Assembly: GCF_000019965.1 (NCBI RefSeq)
Contig: NC_010571.1
Location: 1,054,001-1,118,000, forward strand
Length of the DNA: 64,000 nucleotides
Direction: 5' to 3'
DNA from: Opitutus terrae PB90-1
GTDB lineage: Bacteria > Verrucomicrobiota > Verrucomicrobiia > Opitutales > Opitutaceae
A program made the translations under genes and the position numbers. The notes under the pieces were generated by a model, which was not told the DNA's origin, ran no database searches, and was given only the letters and a program-made list of their open reading frames with translations. Position 1 is the stretch's first letter. The number at the start of each line of letters is the position of its first letter. Shown here piece by piece: positions 7,485-15,922 of the stretch.

Positions 7485-8177
7485 ATGAGGGTTGTGGTGC
7501 TTTGCTCGGGCGGAATGGATTCGGTGACGGCGCTGTACTGGGCGGCGCGCGAGCACCACGTGTCCGCCGTGGTGAGTTTCGACTACGGCTCAAAGCACAA
7601 TCCGAAGGAGCTGCCGTTCGCGGCGGAACATGCGGCGAGGCTCGGTGCGCGACACGAGGTCATCCACCTCGATTTTGTGAACCGGTTGTTCGCGTCGGCG
7701 TTGCTGCAGCGGGGCGGCGCGATTCCCGACGGCCACTACGAGGCGGAGAACATGAAGCAGACGGTGGTGCCGTTCCGCAACGCGATCCTGCTCTCGATCG
7801 CGTGCGGATTGGCTGAGAGCGTGGGCGCGGAGGGACTCGTGATCGCGGCGCACGGAGGCGACCACGCGATCTACCCGGATTGTCGCGAGGAGTTCATGCG
7901 GGCGATGGGTGAAGCGATGGCGCTCGGGACGTATGCAGGCATCCGGCTGTTGCGGCCGTTCATCGCGAAGAACAAAGCCCAGATCGCCGCCGAAGGGGCG
8001 CGGCTGGGCGTGGACTTCGCGCGCACGTGGTCGTGCTACAAGGGCGGCCCGGTGCATTGCGGGACGTGCGGCACGTGCGTGGAGCGGCGTGAGGCGTTCG
8101 CGGAGGCCGGGCTGGCCGATCCGACGGTGTACGCGTCGCAACCGACGCTGCCGGAACGACCAAAGGAGGTTGATTAA
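7485..8177 (+). CDS. queC: 7-cyano-7-deazaguanine synthase QueC
   Basis: Converts 7-carboxy-7-deazaguanine to preQ0 with ATP and ammonia in queuosine synthesis. The 230-aa protein starts MRVVVLCSGGMDS, with the PP-loop SGGMDS at 8-13. It ends with the zinc-binding cysteine cluster SCYKGGPVHCGTCGTC near residues 183-198. The ATG chosen puts the PP-loop at the usual distance from the N-terminus; an in-frame ATG 34 codons upstream would overlap the divergent gene and add unrelated residues. queE follows 72 bp downstream, so the pathway enzymes are grouped. Confidence 0.93.
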   Translation: MRVVVLCSGGMDSVTALYWAAREHHVSAVVSFDYGSKHNPKELPFAAEHAARLGARHEVIHLDFVNRLFASALLQRGGAIPDGHYEAENMKQTVVPFRNAILLSIACGLAESVGAEGLVIAAHGGDHAIYPDCREEFMRAMGEAMALGTYAGIRLLRPFIAKNKAQIAAEGARLGVDFARTWSCYKGGPVHCGTCGTCVERREAFAEAGLADPTVYASQPTLPERPKEVD

Positions 8178-8186
8178 GAGAGCGGG

Positions 8187-8220
8187 AAAGAGCACGACCG
8201 GTTTTCGGTTCGTGCTCTTT
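8187..8220 (+). terminator. Strong hairpin between queC and queE
   Basis: An 11-bp perfect stem (aaagagcacga with tcgtgctcttt) encloses a short inner stem and loop. It ends in a run of three T. It could terminate or attenuate queC transcription before queE, or protect the upstream message. Confidence 0.55.
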
Positions 8221-8249
8221 GTCGGGCTCACTATCGTTCTCTCGTTCCG

Positions 8250-8945
8250 ATGCTGATCTCCGAGATCTTTTATTCGTTACAGGGCGAAGGGCTGCTGACG
8301 GGCGTGCCCTCGGTGTTCGTGCGCACCAGCGGCTGCAATCTGCGCTGCAACTGGTGCGACACGCCCTACGCCTCGTGGAATCCGGAGGGCAAGCCGTGGC
8401 GGATCGAGCAGATCGTGCGCGAAGTCCAGAGCCATCCGACGGCGCGGCACGTGGTGTTGACCGGCGGCGAGCCGATGATCGCCAAGGAGATCGCCGAGCT
8501 CGCGGCGCAGCTGAAGGGCCTGCACTACCACATCACGATCGAGACGGCCGCGACCGTGGCACCGGAGGGAATCGCGTGCGATCTCGCTTCGCTTTCGCCC
8601 AAGTTGCTCAACTCCGCGCCGGATGCCCGGCTCGGTGTCGCGTGGCGGCGGAAACACGAGGCGCTGCGCTGGCAACCGGCGGTGGTGCGGGCGTGGGTCG
8701 ATGCTTATCCTTACCAGTTGAAGTTCGTCGTGGCGCGGCCGGAAGACGTGGAGGAGATCGAGACCATGCTCGGTGCGTTGGAGCGCGAGATCCCGCGGCA
8801 CCGGGTGTTGTTGATGCCGGAGGGAACGACCGTCGAGGCGATCCGGACCAAGTCCGGATGGCTGGGGGAGACGTGCAAGGCGCGCGGTTTCCGCTACGCT
8901 CATCGGCTCCATCTCGAACTTTATGGCAACCAACGCGGCACCTGA
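8250..8945 (+). CDS. queE: 7-carboxy-7-deazaguanine synthase QueE (radical SAM)
   Basis: Radical SAM enzyme that contracts 6-carboxytetrahydropterin to 7-carboxy-7-deazaguanine, the substrate of QueC. The 231-aa protein opens with the family signature EIFYSLQGEG and carries the 4Fe-4S ligands C29, C33 and C36 (CNLRCNWC), the short CxxxCxxC form typical of QueE, followed by LTGGEP. The ATG start agrees with the family. The last 23 bases overlap the following ExoD-like gene, so the two are probably translationally linked. Confidence 0.93.
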   Translation: MLISEIFYSLQGEGLLTGVPSVFVRTSGCNLRCNWCDTPYASWNPEGKPWRIEQIVREVQSHPTARHVVLTGGEPMIAKEIAELAAQLKGLHYHITIETAATVAPEGIACDLASLSPKLLNSAPDARLGVAWRRKHEALRWQPAVVRAWVDAYPYQLKFVVARPEDVEEIETMLGALEREIPRHRVLLMPEGTTVEAIRTKSGWLGETCKARGFRYAHRLHLELYGNQRGT

Positions 8946-9624
8946 ACCTGCCGGCTCCTCGCACCGGCCGCCGGGCCTGTCGGCGCAGGCGCTGGTGGTG
9001 CAGCCCGGACCGCCGCGCAAGCTATCGGAGGACCTGACCGTGCTCCTGCGCGAATTCGAGGTCGAGACGGTGACGTTGCGCGAGGTGATGGCCGTGATGC
9101 ACGGCCGCGGCTACCTGCTCCTCGTCATCCTGCTGGCGTTGCCCTTCGCGACGCCGATTCCATTGCCGGGACTTTCCACGCCGTTCGGTTCGATCATCGC
9201 GCTGCTCGGCACGCGGCTGGCGTTGGGGAAGAAGCCATGGCTGCCGGCGAAGCTGCTCGACGTGCGGCTGGCTCCGCGGCTGTTCGCGAAGGTGTTTGCG
9301 GCGGCACGGGCAATTCTGCGGGGATTCGAATATTTCCTGCGGCCACGGCTACCTGCGTTCACGGCCACCGCGATCGCGCAGCAGTTGCACGCCGTCTCGA
9401 TCCTTTTCGCCGCGCTGCTGCTCCTGCTGCCGCTGCCCCTGCCGTTCAGCAATACATTGCCGGCGTTCAGCATCCTTTTCCTGGCGGCGGGGCTGGTCGA
9501 GCGGGACGGCGTTTTCCTGCTCGCGGGTCACATCGCATTGGTGCTGGCGCTCGCCTACATCATCCTCGCCGGCATCGCCGGCGTGGAGGGAGTGGAGGCG
9601 ATCTGGCACTGGTTGCGCGGGTGA
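8923..9624 (+). CDS. ExoD-like exopolysaccharide synthesis membrane protein
   Basis: Membrane protein of the ExoD family, first described in rhizobial exopolysaccharide mutants; its biochemical role is unknown. The 233-aa protein has a Pro/Ala-rich cytoplasmic N-terminus (about 40 residues), a family-like segment (GRGYLLLVILLALPFATPI), and several hydrophobic helices rich in Leu and Pro. The start overlaps queE. It converges with the MFS gene 35 bp downstream, where a weak ccgcgc/gcgcgg stem is visible. Confidence 0.75.
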   Translation: MATNAAPEPAGSSHRPPGLSAQALVVQPGPPRKLSEDLTVLLREFEVETVTLREVMAVMHGRGYLLLVILLALPFATPIPLPGLSTPFGSIIALLGTRLALGKKPWLPAKLLDVRLAPRLFAKVFAAARAILRGFEYFLRPRLPAFTATAIAQQLHAVSILFAALLLLLPLPLPFSNTLPAFSILFLAAGLVERDGVFLLAGHIALVLALAYIILAGIAGVEGVEAIWHWLRG

Positions 9625-9659
9625 AGGGTCGCGCATTCGCACCGCGCCAAACCGCGCGG

Positions 9660-10985
9660 CTAAGCGTCCGCCGGGACCGGCACATGATCCGGCGGCACGA
9701 GCGAGAGCGCGAGCGCGGCGATCACCAACGACGCGCCACCGAGCAGGACGGCATAGAGCGCCTGACCGCCGAAGCCATGCGCAACGACGAAGCCGAGCCC
9801 CGCCGAGGCGACGATCTGCGGCAGGACAATGAAGAAATTGAATACCCCCATGTAGAATCCCATCCGGGCCGGAGGAATCACGTTGGCGAGCAGCGCGTAG
9901 GGCATCGACAGGATGCTCGCCCAACCGATGCCGACGCCCAGCATCGAGATCAGGAGCAGCGTGGGATGTTGCCAAACGCCCACGGCCAGCAACCCGAGGG
10001 CGGCCGCAGTCAGGCAGGCGCGGTGAATGGCGCGCGCCGAGTAGCGGCGGGCGAGCGGGATCAGCGCGAAGGAAAAAGCGAACGCGACGCCGTTGTAGGT
10101 CGCGAAGCAGACACCGCCCCACTCCACCCCGCGCTGGTATTCCGGCGAACCCGGCGTGCCGCCGAAGAGACTGCGTGCGATGGCCGGCGCGAAGTAGATC
10201 CACAGGCAGAACAATCCGAGCCAGGTGAAAAACTGCACGACGGCGAGGCGCCGCATGATCGGCGGCGTGTCGCGCAAGCCGCGGAAAATTTCCACGACCG
10301 CATGCCAGGCGCCAGCGCTGGCGGCTTTCTCCCGTTCGAACGCGGCGAGATCCGCCGGTGGATGCTCCGGCGTGGTGAGCACCGTATAGAGTACCGCGGT
10401 GATGAACACGACCGCGCCGATGTAGAACGACACGTGCACGACCAGCGGGATTGGCGAGTCGGCGCTCGCGGTGCCGGGCGCCATCCCGAAGACGTTCGTG
10501 AGCAGCCAGGGCAGCGCGGACGAAAGGATCGCGCCCAGCCCGATCAGGAGGCTTTGCATTGCGAAGCCGACCTTGCGTTGCTCTGGCGGCAGCAGATCGC
10601 CAACGAAGGCGCGGAACGGCTCCATGCTGATGTTCACCGAAGCGTCGAGCACCCAGAGCAGGCCGGCGGCCATCCAGAGCGTCGACGAGTTCGGCATCGC
10701 GAGCAGCGCGAAGCTGGCGAGAATGGCGCCGACGAGAAAATATGGCCGGCGGCGGCCGAGCCGCGTCCAGGTGCGGTCGCTATAGTAGCCGACGATCGGC
10801 TGCACGATGAGCCCGGTGACCGGCGCGGCGAGCCAGAGGAGCGGAATCTCACTCTCGCTGGCGCCGAGATACTGGTAGATGGCGCTCATGTTCGCCATCT
10901 GCAGCCCCCAGCCAAACTGGATACCGAGGAAGCCGAAACTCATCTTGATGATTTCGGCGAGCGCCAGCGGACGTCGGGCGATCAT
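9660..10985 (-). CDS. MFS sugar transporter (GPH/SLC45-like, probable maltose/maltodextrin porter)
   Basis: Twelve-helix major facilitator of 441 aa in the inner membrane. It contains the MFS loop motif (YYSDRTWTRLGRRRPY) after helix 2 and an SLC45/GPH-like N-terminus (IIKMSFGFLGIQFGWGLQ). Position 13 bp after malQ, on the same strand and next to a TonB-dependent receptor and two GH13 enzymes, suggests import of maltose or short maltodextrins from the periplasm. The sugar specificity is inferred from context, not from residues. Confidence 0.82.
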   Translation of the reverse strand: MIARRPLALAEIIKMSFGFLGIQFGWGLQMANMSAIYQYLGASESEIPLLWLAAPVTGLIVQPIVGYYSDRTWTRLGRRRPYFLVGAILASFALLAMPNSSTLWMAAGLLWVLDASVNISMEPFRAFVGDLLPPEQRKVGFAMQSLLIGLGAILSSALPWLLTNVFGMAPGTASADSPIPLVVHVSFYIGAVVFITAVLYTVLTTPEHPPADLAAFEREKAASAGAWHAVVEIFRGLRDTPPIMRRLAVVQFFTWLGLFCLWIYFAPAIARSLFGGTPGSPEYQRGVEWGGVCFATYNGVAFAFSFALIPLARRYSARAIHRACLTAAALGLLAVGVWQHPTLLLISMLGVGIGWASILSMPYALLANVIPPARMGFYMGVFNFFIVLPQIVASAGLGFVVAHGFGGQALYAVLLGGASLVIAALALSLVPPDHVPVPADA

Positions 10986-10998
10986 GGCGTGAAAGCGA

Positions 10999-12567
10999 TC
11001 AGGCGCGAGGTGGTTCGCTGTAGTCGCGCAACTCGTGGTCGCCGGTGCGATCGTAGAGCTCGATCCAGTGGCGCAGCGTGGCGCGCTTGCCTTTGGCGAG
11101 CCGTGTCAACTGCTCCCGAGTGAAGCGCCACTGCCAGTTGCCGACCGTGGTGCCGGGCCGGTTCAACACCGCGTCGGCGCCGAGATCCAGCAGGTCTTGC
11201 ATGGGAATGACCGCGAGCCGCGAGACCGTGGCGAGCGCGGCGCGAATCATCGGCCACGACGAGCGCGAGCTGCCGAGCTTGAAGTAATCGTTCACGAGCG
11301 CGCGATATTCCGGCGCGAGCGATTCCAGCCAGCCGCGAAGGGTGTTGTTGTCGTGCGTGCCGGTGTAGGCGACGCTGTTGAGCGGATAGTGATGCGGCAG
11401 GTTGACGTTGTTGGCGTCGTGTCCGTAGGCGAACTGCAGCACTTTCATACCGGGCAATCCCGTCGCCCGCCGCAGCTGCACCACGTCGGGTCCGATGTAG
11501 CCGAGATCCTCGGCGATGATGCGGGCCGTCGGCAGCGCGGCTTCGATGGCCTGGAAAAACGGCAGCCCCGGGCCGCGTTGCCACTGTCCGGAGCGAGCGT
11601 CCATCGCGTCCGCGGGGATTTCCCAGTAGCTGTCGAACCCGCGGAAGTGATCGAGCCGGATGACGTCGTAGAGGTCGAACGCCGCGCGCAGCCGGTCGAT
11701 CCACCACGCGTAGCCGGTGGCCGCGAGGTGCTTCCAGTCGTAGAGTGGATTGCCCCACAATTGCCCGTAGGCGGAGTAATAGTCCGGGGGCACGCCGGCG
11801 ACGGCGAGCGGCGCACCCCGCTCGTCGAGCCGGAAAACCGCGCGATGCTGCCAGGTGTCCGCGCTGTCGAGGGCGACGAAAATCGGCACATCGCCAATGA
11901 TGCCGACGCCGCGGGCTTCCGCGTGACGCCGCAGACGTTCCCATTGCGCAAAGAAAACGTATTGGTAAAACACATGCCGCTCGGCGTTGCGCCGTACGTC
12001 CGCGGGTAGTGTGTCGTGGAGCTCCGGCGTCCAGGCGCGCACGGGTTCGGGCCAGGTCATCCAGGCTTCGCCGCCGAAGTGATCCTTGAGCGCCATGAAA
12101 TCGGCGAACGATTCGAGCCAGCCAGCGTGTTGCCGGCGAAAATCCGCGAGCGGGCCGAATCCCGGCAGCCGGTCGGCGCCACTGGCCGCAAACCGGTCGG
12201 CGGCTTGCGCGAGCACTGGCCAGAAGGTGCGATACAGCGCGCCGTAATCGACGCGTCGCGCGGGCAGCCGGCGCAACTCCGCGAGCTCGGTGCGTTCGAT
12301 CAACCCGGCCTGCTCGAGCTCGCCGAGGTCGATGAAGTACGGATTGCCGGCAGCGCTGGAGAAAAGCTGGTAAGGCGAGTCGCCGTAGCCCGTCGGTCCG
12401 ATGGGGCAGATCTGCCAGTAGCGCACGCGTGCTTCGGCGAGGAAATCGACGAACTCCCGTGCACCCGGACCCAGGTTACCGATGCCATACAATCCCGGCA
12501 GGCTCGAGACGTGCGCCAGCACGCCGGAGCTGCGGGTCGTGAGCCAGGTGGGCAAGGGAGAATCCAT
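10999..12567 (-). CDS. malQ: 4-alpha-glucanotransferase (amylomaltase) MalQ
   Basis: GH77 enzyme that disproportionates maltodextrins in the cytoplasm. The 522-aa protein shows RSSGVLAHVSSLPGLYGIGNLG at its start in shortened form (SSLPGLYGIG), then GDVPIFVALDSAD, RLDHFRGF (nucleophile Asp in the GH77 region II) and AEDLG (acid/base Glu) and YTGTHDNNT. The ATG used gives the normal amylomaltase N-terminus; the frame stays open for another 60 codons to a TTG with unrelated Ser/Pro-rich sequence. It sits between the TonB receptor and the MFS porter, all on one strand. Confidence 0.92.
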   Translation of the reverse strand: MDSPLPTWLTTRSSGVLAHVSSLPGLYGIGNLGPGAREFVDFLAEARVRYWQICPIGPTGYGDSPYQLFSSAAGNPYFIDLGELEQAGLIERTELAELRRLPARRVDYGALYRTFWPVLAQAADRFAASGADRLPGFGPLADFRRQHAGWLESFADFMALKDHFGGEAWMTWPEPVRAWTPELHDTLPADVRRNAERHVFYQYVFFAQWERLRRHAEARGVGIIGDVPIFVALDSADTWQHRAVFRLDERGAPLAVAGVPPDYYSAYGQLWGNPLYDWKHLAATGYAWWIDRLRAAFDLYDVIRLDHFRGFDSYWEIPADAMDARSGQWQRGPGLPFFQAIEAALPTARIIAEDLGYIGPDVVQLRRATGLPGMKVLQFAYGHDANNVNLPHHYPLNSVAYTGTHDNNTLRGWLESLAPEYRALVNDYFKLGSSRSSWPMIRAALATVSRLAVIPMQDLLDLGADAVLNRPGTTVGNWQWRFTREQLTRLAKGKRATLRHWIELYDRTGDHELRDYSEPPRA

Positions 12568-12768
12568 GGAGGAGGGGCGGGAGGGAAACGGTGGAGAATC
12601 CGGTGCCGGCGGCGGTTCCGCCGTCAGCCCGCTCGATCGGCGCCTGGACGGCACCTGCTCAAAGTCCCCGGCGAGCAGGTCCGTGTCGGCAGCTCCTGCG
12701 AGTCCGGTGGAGGCATCGGACTCGACCGATCGAGAGGCTGGTTTCAAGCGAACAGACTCCGGTGGGCG

Positions 12769-15543
12769 TCAGAACTTGTAGGATACGCCGGCGGAATACC
12801 AGGCGCCATAGTTCTGATAATCCACCACGAGCCGCGGATCCTCGCCGGCCCGGGTGACGAGCGGCTCGTTCGTGAGGTTGTAGCCCTGCACGATAATCGA
12901 GAGACCCTTGAGCGGACCGGAGCGGAACTCGTAGCTCACCTGCGCGTCGACCACCTGTTCCTGGTCGATGATGCGGAAATTTTCGTTACGCGGACCGAAC
13001 GTGTCGATGTTGCCGCGATACGCCGAACGATAGCGTTCGCTGATGCGGGCGGAGAAGCCGGCGCGCTCGTAGTAGAAGGTCAGGCTGGCGACCTTGAGCG
13101 AAAGGCCGGGGATGCTCGTGGAGCCGGAGCCCGGGCCATTCGGTTCGATGTCGCTGTCGGTATAGGCGCCGCCCAGCACGATGCCGAAGCCCGGGAGCGA
13201 CGAGGTGATCAGTTCGCTCGGGAGCGAGAGCGTGGCCTCGAGGCCGCTAAGCTTGCCACCCTGGCCGTTGGTCGGGCGCGTGAGCCGTCCCTGATTGATC
13301 GCGGGCGGCGTGCCGGTGACGAACCCAGCGTAGGGCGAGAAGTCCATGATTGAGACCTGATCATAGGTGTAGGTCCGCAGATCCTTGTAGAAGCTCGCGA
13401 GCGAGAAGTAGCCCATGTTGTCGCGGAAGTAGTGCTCGAATGAGAGGTCGATGGAGTCCGCGCGCCACGGCTTCAGCGCGGGATTGCCGCCCGTGGCCGA
13501 CCAGGCGCTGTTGTAAGGATCAGTCGAGTTGGCGAGGGAGGAGTTGTAGCCGACCTCCAACCCCGAACGCATGTTCGACATGCGCTGACGGGCCAGCTGC
13601 CGCGCCACGCCCAGTCGAAGCACGTCGCGCGACGTGAGCTTCAGGTTGAGGTTCAGGCTCGGGACGAAGTCGTAGTAGTCCGTGCCGCCAGAAATCGGCT
13701 GGTAATGGGCGCCGGTGCCGGTGCCGGTGGCGGCGAGTCCGGACGAGTTCTGGTCGCTGTGGATCAGCTGGAAACCGACGTTGCCCGTGAGTTGTTTCGA
13801 GGCGAGGCGGCTGTCGATGTCGAACTGCACGAAGCCGATGGAGATCTGCTCCTCGACTTCCCAGTCGCGCGAGATGACATCGGCGTTGGGATTGCGCATC
13901 AGCACGAACGTATTGCTGTGCAGCGCCGCGAGCGGATCGTAGCTGGCCATGCCGCTGATGCCGATGAAACTCAAGTCAGTGATGCCGACAGACGGCGGGA
14001 GGGGCGCGCTGGTCGCGCCGTTCGGGAGCGCGAGGTAGTAGCCGTCTTCGGTCTCGGACTTGGTGCGATTCGCGAAGCTGAAGCCGACGTTCACCTTGCT
14101 GAACCAGCGTTCCAGCGCGTGTGACGCCGTGAGTTTTGCCTGGCTGAGCTCGTCCTCTGCGGTCGGATTCTTAAGGTAACCGACCTGCCCACCGGGCACA
14201 ACGTTGCTGCCCCAGCCTTGCGGGCTGCTGAGACGAACGAGATCGCGATTGGTGTAGTCGAGCGTCGGTGTGAACACGGCACCGCGGCCCGAGCCAAGCG
14301 TCACGCGCATCGTGTCGGGCGTGCCCACCTGGTTTTGGCCGGTGCCGGAATTGGTCTCGAGGACCGTGTCTTTGCGTTCGATCTTTGAGTAGCTGAGGTC
14401 GGCCACGGTGGTCCAGCCACTGCCATCACCGAAGGTGAGATTCCAGCCAGCGGCCCAGACGTCGTCGTCGCGGAAGACGATGTCGTTGCGCACCACGCCG
14501 AAGATGTTGGCGAAGGTGGCGTCCGTCACGACGCCGTCGTCGACGGTATAGCCGGGCTGCAGCTGGGCGGAGCTCCACTGCAGCGGAATCTCGATGCCGC
14601 GCAGGAGCTGGGTCTCCTCGAATTTCGAGTAGTAGAGGTCGAGCGTGGTGTGGAAGCTGTCGCTCGGCCGGTACTCGATTACGCCCATGTAGCCGTCGCG
14701 CTTGAGTTCGCTCGAACGCACGAACGGCTTGGCGCCGCCGATCACGAACGAACCGTCGCTCAACGTGGGATAGCCCCAGGCCTGCCACTGTTCGCCCTGG
14801 CCCGGCTTGTCGGCGCTCGAGAAGCCGAAGGCGACGCCGAGTTTGCCGTCCTGAAACTGATCAATGTAGGACAGCGTGTAGCGATAACCGTCCTTCTTGG
14901 AACCGGCGTTGAGCTCATCCAGCTCGGTCCACTCATAAAACGCATTCGCGACGATCGAGCGGCGGCCCTGGCTGAGCGGGCGAACCGTGCGGAGATCAAT
15001 CGTACCGGCTAGACCCTGGCCAATGAGGGAGGCGTTGGTGGTCTTGTAAACGATCGCGCCGCTCAGTAGCTCGGCGGGATACTGGTCGAACTCGACCGCG
15101 CGATTGCTGCTGGTGGAAACCTGTTCACGGCCGTTGAGCAGGCCGGTGGTGAAGTCGGCGGTCAAACCGCGGATGGCGATCGCCTGGCTGCGGCCGTTGA
15201 GCCGCTGGGTGGCGAGACCGGTCACGCGCGCCAGCGAGTCGGCGATACTGATGTCGGGCAGCTTGCCGATGTCCTCGGCGGCGATGACTTCGGCGATACC
15301 GGGGAGCGTCTGCTTGACCTCAGCCGCCGCCGCGAGGCTGCCGCTGAATCCGCCGGTGACCGTGTACTTGTCGAGCAGGACGACTTGGTCCGAATCGGCA
15401 CTGGCAGGCTGCGGTTGCCCGGCCGGCGCCGGGGCGGGAGCGTCCTGGGCGATCGCGGACAACGCGAACGCGAGAGGCAGAAGCACAATCCCAGCGCGGA
15501 GAGATTTCGCGCGGGACGAGAGGAGCTTTGGGTTCGGAGACAT
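12769..15543 (-). CDS. TonB-dependent receptor (probable maltodextrin uptake)
   Basis: Outer-membrane active transporter, 924 aa from the chosen ATG, with a signal peptide (about 35 residues ending near ALSAIAQ), a linker, the plug domain (LPDISIADSLARVTG, then SQAIAIRGL) and a long beta-barrel ending in an aromatic residue (GVSYKF). The frame is open another 21 codons upstream but the internal ATG gives a proper signal peptide. The neighbours are malQ, a sugar porter and a secreted amylase, so the cargo is probably starch-derived oligosaccharide, as for Caulobacter MalA. It is divergent from the amylase gene. Confidence 0.88.
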   Translation of the reverse strand: MSPNPKLLSSRAKSLRAGIVLLPLAFALSAIAQDAPAPAPAGQPQPASADSDQVVLLDKYTVTGGFSGSLAAAAEVKQTLPGIAEVIAAEDIGKLPDISIADSLARVTGLATQRLNGRSQAIAIRGLTADFTTGLLNGREQVSTSSNRAVEFDQYPAELLSGAIVYKTTNASLIGQGLAGTIDLRTVRPLSQGRRSIVANAFYEWTELDELNAGSKKDGYRYTLSYIDQFQDGKLGVAFGFSSADKPGQGEQWQAWGYPTLSDGSFVIGGAKPFVRSSELKRDGYMGVIEYRPSDSFHTTLDLYYSKFEETQLLRGIEIPLQWSSAQLQPGYTVDDGVVTDATFANIFGVVRNDIVFRDDDVWAAGWNLTFGDGSGWTTVADLSYSKIERKDTVLETNSGTGQNQVGTPDTMRVTLGSGRGAVFTPTLDYTNRDLVRLSSPQGWGSNVVPGGQVGYLKNPTAEDELSQAKLTASHALERWFSKVNVGFSFANRTKSETEDGYYLALPNGATSAPLPPSVGITDLSFIGISGMASYDPLAALHSNTFVLMRNPNADVISRDWEVEEQISIGFVQFDIDSRLASKQLTGNVGFQLIHSDQNSSGLAATGTGTGAHYQPISGGTDYYDFVPSLNLNLKLTSRDVLRLGVARQLARQRMSNMRSGLEVGYNSSLANSTDPYNSAWSATGGNPALKPWRADSIDLSFEHYFRDNMGYFSLASFYKDLRTYTYDQVSIMDFSPYAGFVTGTPPAINQGRLTRPTNGQGGKLSGLEATLSLPSELITSSLPGFGIVLGGAYTDSDIEPNGPGSGSTSIPGLSLKVASLTFYYERAGFSARISERYRSAYRGNIDTFGPRNENFRIIDQEQVVDAQVSYEFRSGPLKGLSIIVQGYNLTNEPLVTRAGEDPRLVVDYQNYGAWYSAGVSYKF

Positions 15544-15922
15544 GGGGATCGTGAGCCGTTGGGAGTGCCGGGGCCGCCGAAGCAGCCAGGCCGGCCGTCG
15601 TTTCAAGTTCGTAGTTTGTTGGGTGAAGGGGCGGTCGAAAAACGCCCCGGGGTGTGAACCTCAACGTGAGTCGCTTCGTGTCACCGCGCCACGCGAGACT
15701 CCGACAGAGAACCGAGATGGACCGGAAAAAACTTTGATTTTGGGCGGCGTGAACCCAGCGCGAGGTCTCGAAACGGCGCGGCGGTTCGAGGAATCGCAGG
15801 GCGCGCGGTGGCGCGGTTCGCACGAGCGGCGAAGTTTTGTCCGGCGCGCCTATGAATTGTCCGCGGGGGAGTTTTTGACCCGCGTTTGTCACGCGCCAAG
15901 CTGACCGTCAGCCTTGCTCACC
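15544..15922. promoter_or_regulatory. Divergent control region of receptor and amylase genes
   Basis: A 379-bp gap between the divergent TonB receptor and amylase genes must hold both promoters. The only near-dyad seen is tcgaaac with ggttcga around 15765-15790. No clear LacI/MalR-type operator or terminator was found, which fits control by the nearby AraC-type protein. Confidence 0.4.

Noticed and set aside
9237-11123. Long plus-strand open frame of 628 codons
   Set aside because: It is antisense to the MFS gene, runs into the exoD region, is rich in Arg/Gly/Ala and shows no motif; high GC content produces such frames.
12568-12747. 60-residue N-terminal extension of MalQ from a TTG
   Set aside because: Ser/Pro-rich sequence without homology; the internal ATG gives the normal amylomaltase start. 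A real leader cannot be fully excluded.
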